The notes under the pieces were generated by a model. The model was not told where the DNA came from. It did not search any database and saw only the letters and a program-made list of their open reading frames with translations. A stretch of 30,892 nucleotides of DNA from Methylovirgula sp. (GTDB lineage Bacteria > Pseudomonadota > Alphaproteobacteria > Rhizobiales > Beijerinckiaceae): the NCBI GenBank assembly GCA_030040215.1, contig JASHUD010000165.1, positions 1-30,892 of the forward strand, in the 5' to 3' direction. Numbering within the stretch: position 1 is the stretch's first letter; each line of letters begins with the position of its first letter. Shown here piece after piece: positions 24,555-30,892 of this stretch. The translations under genes were made by a program, and so were the position numbers.

Positions 24555-24744
24555 GATTCACCCTTCCGGGCCAAGCCCACGCCATCTAGGCCACAGACGG
24601 CGGTCGGTGCAAGTATTTCGATCGGCAGAGCGCAAGCGCGACATTTTCCCGGACAACAATTCATTCGACGCCGGCGCCGGTCGCCTGTAGTTTTGACATG
24701 TTTCCCCGTCTAAAGCGCGCCGCAAAATTTCACCGAGGAGACCG

Positions 24745-25305
24745 ATGCACAAGCGCACCGCTAAGCTTCGCGTTGCCGCCCGATTCCTGGCGGCGGCGAT
24801 GACGATTGCGTTGCCGGCCGGCGCCCTGCCCGCCTCGGCGCAAACCTCGGCGCCGGTCCAACCGCCGCCCAAAGCGCCACCGGCGGCCGCGCAACCGGCG
24901 CCGGCTACGCCGCCCGCGCAAGGAGCGACGCCGGCAACCGTGCTCGACGACAAGAATGTCGAAGGCATTCTTGGCCGGGAAATCTACAGCCCGAAGGGCG
25001 AGGACATGGGCAAGATCGTCGACGTCCTCGTCGACCATACCGGGCAGGTGCGCGCCGCGATTATCGATTTCGGCGGTTTTCTTGGAGTCGGAACCCGAAA
25101 GATCGCCGTCGATTGGCGAGCCATCCAATTCGCCCCCGACGGAAATTCCGACCACATCGTCTTGTCGCTTACCCGCGATGAAGTGCGGGTGGCGCCGGAA
25201 TATAAGCAGGGCGAGCCGATCGTCGTGCTCGGCCCGTCGGCGAAGCCAAGCGCTGCGCCGGCCAATCCATCCGCGACGTCGCCAAAGACGGCTCCCTCGA
25301 AATAG
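24745..25305 (+). CDS. Exported PRC-barrel domain protein
   Basis: A 186-residue protein with a signal peptide (Arg/Lys-rich start, hydrophobic core about 15-28, cleavage near ASA at 32), then a Pro/Ala/Gln-rich linker (about 35-63). A PRC-barrel domain follows (about 67-140), with the pattern GREIYSPKGEDMGKIVDVLVD and AIIDFGGFLGVGTRKIAVDW, each typical of this fold. A Pro/Ala/Ser/Lys tail ends it. PRC-barrels bind RNA or proteins in the cytoplasm; exported versions in alphaproteobacteria are of unknown role and may be envelope-associated. The ATG follows GAGGAG four bases upstream. The gene lies 12 bases before the MFS gene, suggesting an operon. Confidence 0.88.
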   Translation: MHKRTAKLRVAARFLAAAMTIALPAGALPASAQTSAPVQPPPKAPPAAAQPAPATPPAQGATPATVLDDKNVEGILGREIYSPKGEDMGKIVDVLVDHTGQVRAAIIDFGGFLGVGTRKIAVDWRAIQFAPDGNSDHIVLSLTRDEVRVAPEYKQGEPIVVLGPSAKPSAAPANPSATSPKTAPSK

Positions 25306-25317
25306 ATCGAAGCAAGA

Positions 25318-26634
25318 ATGGCGCGTGCGCGTGTCCGCGCGGCTGGCAAAACGCCGGTCATCGCGGAATGGATTCCGCAAGACGAGGTGACGGCCGGCAA
25401 AATGTGTGTACGCCCCTCGCGCCGCAGCCTCTTGGGCCTCGACTGGTTCATCTTCTGCCTCGCCGACGTCCAAACCGGTTTCGGCCCATTCGTTTCCGTC
25501 TATCTGACGGCGCAGAAATGGACGCAGGGCGACATCGGCCTCGTACTGAGCGTTGCGGGAATCGTCGGACTCATCGGCCGGGTTCCCGGCGGCGCCGTCG
25601 TCGATGCGGTGCGCTCCGAGCGCGACGCCGCCATGCTCGCCGCGATCGGCATCGGGGCAAGCGCGCTGATGATGGCGGTTTGGCCGCTTTTCCCGTCGGT
25701 GCTGCTTGCAAGCGTCTTGAGCGCCGCGGCGAATTGCGTGCTTAATCCCGCCGTCGCCGCCATCAGTCTCGGGCTCGTCGGCTATCACGCAATCGGCCCG
25801 AGGCTCGGCCGCAATTCCAGGTTCGCTTCGCTCGGCACGGGAGTCGCGGCGGCCGGCATGGGCGCATGCGGTTATCTTTTTTCTTCGCGCGCGGTGTTCT
25901 TCGTGACCGCCGCTTTGTTGATCCCGACGCTGATCGCACTCTCCAACATCCGCGCCGCGGAAATTGATCCGGTGCGCGCCCATAGCGGCGTCGCCGCGCA
26001 CGAGGAGTTCGGTCCGGGATTGCGCCGACTGTTGACCAATCGGCCGCTGATCGCGTTTGCCGGAGCGACTGCCCTCTTCCAATTCGCCAATGCCGCCATG
26101 CTGCCCTTGATGGGCAGCGTCATGACCATGCGCTCGGCGAACTGGGCGGAAATCCTCATCGCCGCTTGCATCATCGTGCCGCAACTTGTGGTCGCGCTGT
26201 GTTCGCCCTGGATCGGCCGGCAAGCCGAACGTTGGGGCCGGCGTCCCTTGCTGCTTCTCGGTTTCGCGGCGCTTCCGCTGCGCTGCGTACTCTTCGCCGA
26301 CACGCCGGATCCCTACCTCATCGTCGTGTTTCAGGTGCTCGACGGGATTTCAGCGGCGGTGCTCGGCGTTCTCGTGCCGCTCATCGCCGCAGACCTGGCG
26401 CGCAACAGCGGCCATTATAATCTCACGCAGGGGATCATCGGCACCGCCGTCGGCATCGGTGCCTCGATCAGCACTACGTTTGCGGGTTATGTCAGCGACC
26501 GCTATGGCAGCCACATTGCCTTCCTGGGCCTTGGCGTCGCCGCGAGCTGCGCGCTTTTGTTCACCCTTGTCGCGATGCCCGAGACGCGCCCGCAGCAAGG
26601 GGCCATCGGAGGTGATGGACCCGCGTCACGGTGA
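25318..26634 (+). CDS. MFS transporter
   Basis: A 438-residue major facilitator with about twelve hydrophobic segments after a basic N-terminal stretch of about 35 residues. The inter-segment 2/3 loop has GRVPGGAVVDAVRSERD, and the second half has GRQAERWGRRPLLLLG, the characteristic loop motif. It resembles exporters of the MFS_1 group without a recognisable substrate. Another possible start is an ATG at 25402 (MCVRPSRRSLLG), which would drop the unusual basic leader. The gene is probably cotranscribed with the PRC-barrel gene. Its last nine bases overlap the 3' end of the convergent glycosyltransferase gene. Confidence 0.85.
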   Translation: MARARVRAAGKTPVIAEWIPQDEVTAGKMCVRPSRRSLLGLDWFIFCLADVQTGFGPFVSVYLTAQKWTQGDIGLVLSVAGIVGLIGRVPGGAVVDAVRSERDAAMLAAIGIGASALMMAVWPLFPSVLLASVLSAAANCVLNPAVAAISLGLVGYHAIGPRLGRNSRFASLGTGVAAAGMGACGYLFSSRAVFFVTAALLIPTLIALSNIRAAEIDPVRAHSGVAAHEEFGPGLRRLLTNRPLIAFAGATALFQFANAAMLPLMGSVMTMRSANWAEILIAACIIVPQLVVALCSPWIGRQAERWGRRPLLLLGFAALPLRCVLFADTPDPYLIVVFQVLDGISAAVLGVLVPLIAADLARNSGHYNLTQGIIGTAVGIGASISTTFAGYVSDRYGSHIAFLGLGVAASCALLFTLVAMPETRPQQGAIGGDGPASR

Positions 26635-27681
26635 GACCAAGCGCGGCCGCGGCGCCGCCGCTTTGATCAGGCCGCCATAGACGTCGAGATAGTCGTGCGC
26701 CATGCGTCTTGCCGTGAACCGCTCCTCGAAGCGTCGACGAATGCGCGAACGCGACAATTGCGACAGGCGGCGGACCGCGCTGATCGCGCTCGTCTCGTCC
26801 TCGACGATGAATCCGGTCACGCCGTCTTCCACCACTTCCGGCACCGAGCCGCGATTGAAAGCGATGACCGGCGTGCCACAGGCCATCGCCTCGATCATGA
26901 CGAGCCCGAACGGCTCGGGCCAGTCGATGGGCACGATCAGGGCGTGGGCGCCGCTGAGAAACTCGGACTTCCTCGCATCGTCGATCTCGCCGATGTATTC
27001 GATGTCGTCGCGCGCCAGATGCTGGCGAATGTTTTCCTCGAAATAGTCGCGATCGACGTCGTCGATCTTAGCGGCGATCTTCAACGGCAGGCCGCAGCGC
27101 GTGGCGATGGTGATCGCCCGGTCGACTCGTTTCTCCGGAGAGACGCGGCCGAGGAAGGCGAGATAGCCGGGCTCGATCGGACGTGGAGTCAGCAAGTGCT
27201 CGGGCATGCCGTGATGAATCGTCCGAATCCAGCGGACATGCGGCGCCGGGCGGCGTTGCGCGTCGGAAATGGAGACCAGCGGAAGGCCGGAAAACGCGTT
27301 GAAGACGGGCTGGAGCTCGGGCAGATCGAGCCGGCCGTGAAGCGTCGTGAGGAACGCGGTGCTCTGCCGCAAGAAAAGAGAAAAGGGATAATAATCCAGG
27401 TGGAAATGGATGAGATCGAATTCGCTCGCACGGCGGAACACCCGTTCGAGCATCGCGACGTGAAGCGCCCCTGGTTCGCGGACCGAGCCGTCGAGGCGCA
27501 GCGCGGTCGGCCACATCGCTTCGAGCTTCGCCGAGGTCGTGGAATCGCCGCTCGCAAACAGCGTGACTTCGTGGCCGAGCGCAACCAACTCCTCGGTCAG
27601 CCAGGAGATCACTCTTTCCGTGCCACCATAGAGCTTCGGCGGAACGGCTTCGAACAGAGGCGCGACCTGAGCAATACGCAT
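26626..27681 (-). CDS. Glycosyltransferase family 4 protein
   Basis: A 351-residue GT-B retaining glycosyltransferase. The ATG (27679-27681, MRIAQVAPLFE) is fixed by GGAGG eight bases upstream; the frame runs further to 27735 without support. The acceptor-side domain begins with PPKLYGGTERVI and contains FDLIHFHLDYYP; the donor-side domain has LGRVSPEKRVD and the EPFGLVMIEAMACGTPVI segment with the family Glu pair. It probably transfers a sugar from a nucleotide sugar. A debranching-type glucosidase lies about 2.2 kb away on the same strand, and this GT4/glucosidase pairing is often seen in alphaproteobacteria. That supports an alpha-glucan or related polymer, which remains an inference. Confidence 0.9.
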   Translation of the reverse strand: MRIAQVAPLFEAVPPKLYGGTERVISWLTEELVALGHEVTLFASGDSTTSAKLEAMWPTALRLDGSVREPGALHVAMLERVFRRASEFDLIHFHLDYYPFSLFLRQSTAFLTTLHGRLDLPELQPVFNAFSGLPLVSISDAQRRPAPHVRWIRTIHHGMPEHLLTPRPIEPGYLAFLGRVSPEKRVDRAITIATRCGLPLKIAAKIDDVDRDYFEENIRQHLARDDIEYIGEIDDARKSEFLSGAHALIVPIDWPEPFGLVMIEAMACGTPVIAFNRGSVPEVVEDGVTGFIVEDETSAISAVRRLSQLSRSRIRRRFEERFTARRMAHDYLDVYGGLIKAAAPRPRLVSP

Positions 27682-28027
27682 AGAAAATTCCTCCGGCAAC
27701 GGAAACATGGCTGCCAATGCACGCCAACGGACCATACCTGTGGCTCAGTACGACGAAGGCAAGACGCGCTCCGGTTGTCGCGGTCTCGCCCAACGCGCCG
27801 GTAAAATTGCGGCACGTTGCAGCTTTACCGATCGGCCTGACGCAAAGCGTCGCAGGGCGGAGCCAAACGCGCGCCCGCGCGTTTTACAGCGGGCGCGCTG
27901 CGCGGCGCCGCGGAAAAGCGACAGGTTCAGTCTTTGGAACTGGCGCAACGACGGCGGCGTTTGCATCGGGCTTGCGCGCCGACGGGCGCGCGGGACATAC
28001 GATTGTTGTCGGCAACGGGAAGGCCCT
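27682..28027. other. Divergent gap between glycosyltransferase and ABC exporter genes
   Basis: These 346 bases hold no gene I can support. A frame running from 27717 into the ABC gene encodes a low-complexity Ala/Arg/Thr sequence and lacks a ribosome binding site. A strong GC-rich inverted repeat lies at 27869-27898. No clear sigma-70 boxes were found for either gene. Confidence 0.6.
27869..27898. repeat. Perfect 10-bp inverted repeat in the glycosyltransferase/ABC gap
   Basis: GCGCGCCCGC (27869-27878) and GCGGGCGCGC (27889-27898) surround a ten-base loop, GCGTTTTACA. The stem is all G/C. There is no T-tract on either side, so it is more likely an operator or an mRNA leader hairpin than a terminator. 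Confidence 0.55.
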
Positions 28028-29830
28028 ATGGATAACCTTTGCCAGTACACGCATCGTCCCATCGCATTCCTTCTCCGCTACGTTCGATCGAGACCCGGCG
28101 CGCACGCGGCGATTCTGATCTGCGTGCTCGGCGCGGTCGGCTTCTCCGTCGGCACCCAATACGGAATCAAATATCTCGTCGACGCACTCTCCAAAGGAAC
28201 GTCGCCCGCCGCCGACCCGTGGCCCGCTTTCGTATTGGTCTGCGCGTTCATCGTCGGCGACGGCTTTTTGTGGCGCGTCGCCGGGTGGATTGCCAGCGGC
28301 ACGTTCGTACGCGTCACCGGCGATCTGCGCCGCGATCTGTTCGAACATTTGATGGGCCATTCGCCGAGCTATTTCGCTGATCGCCTGCCGGGCATGCTGA
28401 CGAGCCGCATCACGGCGACCTCGAACGCCTCGTTCACCATCGAAAATATGTTTATCTGGAACGTCTTGCCGCCTTGCGTCGCGACGCTCACCGCAATCGC
28501 GTTGATCGCTACCGTGAGCAAGCCGATGGGACTCGCGCTGCTCGTTATTGCCATAATCGTGATTGTCGGGATGTTCCACGTCGCCGGTCGCGGCAAGCCG
28601 CTGCATCACGACTTTGCCAACAAAGCGGCCGTGGTCGACGGCGAGATGGCCGACGTCGTCGGCAACGTACTGCTGGTCAAAGCCTTCGGAGGTCTCGAGC
28701 ACGAACGCCGCCGGTTCAACGCGACTGTCGAGAGCGAAATGGGAGCGCGGCGGCGCAGCCTGCGCTATCTCGAGAAGCTGCGGATCGTGCACGCCTCGAT
28801 CACCATCGTCCTGATCGTCTGCCTTCTTGGTTGGGCGATCGTTCTTTGGCAGGAGGGCGCGGCGACGACCGGCGAAGTGGTGCTCGTCTGCACGCTCGGT
28901 CTCTCCGTCGTCAGCGCAACACGCGATCTGGCGGTTGCCGTCGTCGACGTGACGCAGCATTTGGCGCGGCTTTCCGAGGCGCTGGCGACGCTGCTCGTAA
29001 CGCATGAATTGCACGACCACCCGAAGGCCACTCCGCTCGTGAGCGGCGGCGTCGGCATATCCTTCAAAGAGGTCACCTTCGCCTATCGCAACGGCCGGCC
29101 AGTCATTAAAAATTTCAACCTGGACATCCCACCCGGCCAACGCGTCGGCATCGTAGGGCCTTCGGGAGCCGGAAAGACGACGTTGTTCGCCTTGCTGCAG
29201 CGGCTACACGACGCGCAGACAGGCCGCATCATGCTCGGCGGACAAGACATCTCGCGGATCACGCAGGAGAGCCTGCGCGCCGCGATTGCCGTGGTGCCGC
29301 AAGACATTTGCCTCTTCCATCGTTCGTTGATTGAAAATATCCGCTACAGCCGTCCGGATGCATCGGACGAGGCGGTGAGGAAAGCGGCCGCGGCGGCACA
29401 TTGCGAATTCATCGAATCGCTTCCCAACGGATTCGACACCATCGTCGGCGACCGCGGGTTCAAATTATCGGGCGGACAGCGGCAACGCATCGCGCTCGCC
29501 CGTGCCTTTTTGAAGGACACTCCCATCCTTCTGCTCGACGAAGCGACCTCGTCGCTCGACTACGAGGTCGAGGAATCCATCCGCGAGGCTTCGGCGCGGT
29601 TGATGAACGGCAGGACCGTCATCGCCATCGCGCATCGCCTCTCGACGCTGCGCAGTTTCGACCGGATCATCGTCTTGAAGAGCGGGCAGATCATTCATGA
29701 CGGGCCGCCCGGCGAGCTCCTCAACGCCGAGGGGCGCTACAGCGAATTCATCCGCAAGGAGATCGCCGGCCGTCGCACGGGGGTTCCGGAAGACGTTGCG
29801 GGCTCGCCGGTCTACGCCCTCACCTTCTGA
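28028..29830 (+). CDS. ABC exporter, fused permease and ATPase
   Basis: A 600-residue half-transporter: six-segment membrane domain (about 15-320) followed by the ATPase domain (about 345-585). The ATPase has Walker A GPSGAGKTT (377-385), the Q-loop in VPQD, signature LSGGQRQ (480-486), Walker B ILLLDEATS (500-508) and an H-loop AIAHRLST. The start at 28028 has GGGAAGG four bases upstream; the frame is open to 27707 but that part is low-complexity and unlike the family. It should act as a homodimer that exports a lipid, peptide or glycan, as MsbA-like exporters do. The neighbouring GT4 and glucosidase genes point to a glycan or glycolipid, which is unproven. The stop is four bases from the convergent glucosidase stop. 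Confidence 0.92.
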   Translation: MDNLCQYTHRPIAFLLRYVRSRPGAHAAILICVLGAVGFSVGTQYGIKYLVDALSKGTSPAADPWPAFVLVCAFIVGDGFLWRVAGWIASGTFVRVTGDLRRDLFEHLMGHSPSYFADRLPGMLTSRITATSNASFTIENMFIWNVLPPCVATLTAIALIATVSKPMGLALLVIAIIVIVGMFHVAGRGKPLHHDFANKAAVVDGEMADVVGNVLLVKAFGGLEHERRRFNATVESEMGARRRSLRYLEKLRIVHASITIVLIVCLLGWAIVLWQEGAATTGEVVLVCTLGLSVVSATRDLAVAVVDVTQHLARLSEALATLLVTHELHDHPKATPLVSGGVGISFKEVTFAYRNGRPVIKNFNLDIPPGQRVGIVGPSGAGKTTLFALLQRLHDAQTGRIMLGGQDISRITQESLRAAIAVVPQDICLFHRSLIENIRYSRPDASDEAVRKAAAAAHCEFIESLPNGFDTIVGDRGFKLSGGQRQRIALARAFLKDTPILLLDEATSSLDYEVEESIREASARLMNGRTVIAIAHRLSTLRSFDRIIVLKSGQIIHDGPPGELLNAEGRYSEFIRKEIAGRRTGVPEDVAGSPVYALTF

Positions 29831-29834
29831 ACGG

Positions 29835-30892
29835 TCAGCTCGTCGAAGTCGCCCAGATATCGCCTTGCCGCGACAGGACGTTGACGACGACATCGGTTCC
29901 GGTACGGCGCAATTCCACGTCGATCTTCGCATCCGCCACCGCCAACCCGGTGAGCTTCACCTCGTTGAGAAATTCAGGAAGCACCGGCCGATTGAAGATC
30001 ACGTGGCGGTTCTCCGGATCGAATCGCAGTCCCATACATGCCAGCAGCAGCGCAAGCGGCGCGGTCGCCGCCCAGGCCTGCGGCGAACAGGCAACCGGGT
30101 AAAAAGTCGGTCCTTGCGTCGGCATGCGCGCAAATCCACAGAAGAGTTCCGGCAGGCGCCGCAAATCGATATAGTTCGACGCTTCAAACAGGCCTTTGAA
30201 CACCTGCGTGACTTGGCGGCGGAAGCCGTAACGTGCAAATCCCAACGCGATCAGCCCGTTGTCGTGCGGCCAGACCGAGCCGTCGTGATAGGCGAGCGGG
30301 TTGTAGCGCACGTGCCTGGTCGAGAGCGTGCGGATGCCCCAGCCGGAGAACATGTCGGGCGCCAGCAGCCGCGCCACCACCCGCCCGGCGCGCTCCGGCG
30401 GCACGATGCCCGACCACAAGAGATGCCCGACATTGGAGGCCGAGGTGCGCACCGGGCGCTTCTCACCGTCCAGCGAGTAGACGTAGCCGCCCCACTCCTC
30501 GTCCCAGAAGATTTCATTGAATTTCTTGTGCAGTTCCGCGGCCTTGCCGCGCATCGCGGCGGCCTGCTCGGGGCGGCCGAGGGCGGCATAAATCTCCGCC
30601 ATGCCGGTCCAGGCGGCGTAGACGTAGCCCTGCAACTCGCAGAGCGCCTTCGGCCCGCGGACCAGCGTGCCGTCCGGGTACGGCACGGCGTCCTGGGCGT
30701 CCTTCCAGCCCATGTTCTCGTAGCCGCGCGGCGAGCGGGTCTGGTACTCCTGGAATCCGTCCCCGTCCCGGTCGCCCCAGTGCTCGGCCCAGTCCAGGCA
30801 GCGCTCGGCCACCGGCAGATGCTGCTCGATCAGGTCGCGCCGCCCGGTCCAGCGCCAGGCGGCGTGCAGCACCATCAGGTAGAGCAGCGTGG
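29835..30892 (-). CDS. Amylo-alpha-1,6-glucosidase / glycogen debranching-type protein, C-terminal part
   Basis: The frame is open to the right edge, so the N-terminal part lies outside the window; 352 residues are visible. They form the (alpha/alpha)6 barrel portion of debranching enzymes of the GDE_C/GH15-like clan, with WGDRDGDGFQEY, GWKDAQDAVPYPDG, NVGHLLWSGI, MFSGWGIRTLS, YHDGSVWPHDNGLIA and YPVACSPQAWA. The DGDGxxEY and GWKDS-like segments are the family's substrate pocket and acid region. It probably trims alpha-1,6 or related glucosidic bonds of a glucan or of trehalose-linked polymers. An N-terminal glycogen-debranching domain would be expected upstream. Codon use in the first 200 or so visible codons differs from the rest of the window. 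Confidence 0.88.
   Translation of the reverse strand, partial: TLLYLMVLHAAWRWTGRRDLIEQHLPVAERCLDWAEHWGDRDGDGFQEYQTRSPRGYENMGWKDAQDAVPYPDGTLVRGPKALCELQGYVYAAWTGMAEIYAALGRPEQAAAMRGKAAELHKKFNEIFWDEEWGGYVYSLDGEKRPVRTSASNVGHLLWSGIVPPERAGRVVARLLAPDMFSGWGIRTLSTRHVRYNPLAYHDGSVWPHDNGLIALGFARYGFRRQVTQVFKGLFEASNYIDLRRLPELFCGFARMPTQGPTFYPVACSPQAWAATAPLALLLACMGLRFDPENRHVIFNRPVLPEFLNEVKLTGLAVADAKIDVELRRTGTDVVVNVLSRQGDIWATSTS

Noticed and set aside
24693..24698. TTGACA upstream of the PRC-barrel gene
   Set aside because: No acceptable -10 box lies 15-19 bases downstream.
24730..26223. A 497-codon frame antisense to the PRC-barrel and MFS genes
   Set aside because: It lacks domains and a ribosome binding site; the plus-strand genes have signal peptide, PRC-barrel and membrane segments.
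27717..28118. A 133-codon plus-strand frame in the gap before the ABC exporter
   Set aside because: It has no ribosome binding site, is Ala/Arg/Thr low complexity, and runs 90 bases into the exporter gene.
27884..29140. A 418-codon frame antisense to the ABC exporter
   Set aside because: It is Asp/Arg/His-rich with no recognisable fold, and covers the well-supported permease domain on the other strand.

Overview
This window looks like a chromosomal segment of a GC-rich alphaproteobacterium, most likely of the order Hyphomicrobiales (Rhizobiales). The evidence is the topA-rnr-DUF983-MFS-rpmG block next to a convergent divK-pleD pair, an EipB-family (DUF1849) envelope protein, and a Do-protease/two-component/glnE cluster. 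A more exact placement (for example Beijerinckiaceae/Methylocystaceae-like) would be a guess. I see no rRNA, tRNA, CRISPR array, insertion sequence, phage gene or replication origin. Most of the window is core genome, with a glycan-related block at the right end.

Layout. 1-1051: 3' part of a PAS sensor histidine kinase, convergent with glnE only 2 bases away. 1054-7767 (minus): a Do-type periplasmic protease, an intrinsic terminator, then an OmpR-type response regulator, its HAMP histidine kinase and glnE, closely packed. 7937-9142: a TetR regulator divergent from a DUF2214 membrane protein, with a compact two-way promoter between them. 9269-11545 (minus): pyrB and a dihydroorotase-like pyrC that has lost its metal ligands. 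11767-18721 (plus): topA, rnr, DUF983, an MFS transporter and rpmG, the first four overlapping or nearly so. 18722-19114: a gene-free stretch holding a strongly structured RNA candidate that ends in a terminator. 19115-20890 (minus): divK and pleD, the cell-cycle and c-di-GMP module. 21111-22013 (minus): eipB. 22204-23384 (plus): a RidA-family protein overlapping a glycerophosphodiesterase. 23470-24554: a small secreted Tyr/Pro-rich protein convergent with a sterol-desaturase-family hydroxylase. 24745-26634 (plus): an exported PRC-barrel protein and a second MFS transporter. 26626-30892: a GT4 glycosyltransferase (minus), an ABC exporter (plus) and the C-terminal part of a glycogen-debranching-type glucosidase (minus, cut by the window edge).

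How the parts fit. Several genes concern the envelope and stress response (Do protease with two-component system, EipB, PRC-barrel protein, hydroxylase). divK/pleD control cell polarity and the swarmer-to-stalked or growth transition. topA/rnr/rpmG serve DNA topology, RNA decay and translation. The right-hand GT4/ABC/glucosidase group suggests making, moving or trimming an alpha-glucan-like polymer, but that link is inferred from proximity.

The points most worth a second look are the structured RNA candidate downstream of rpmG, the catalytically degenerate PyrC, the terminator placed 14 bases before the response regulator start, the face-to-face promoter of the TetR/DUF2214 pair, a 14-bp tandem duplication of the ridA-family ribosome binding site, and a codon-use break inside the partial glucosidase. 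No clearly new multi-gene system is evident.
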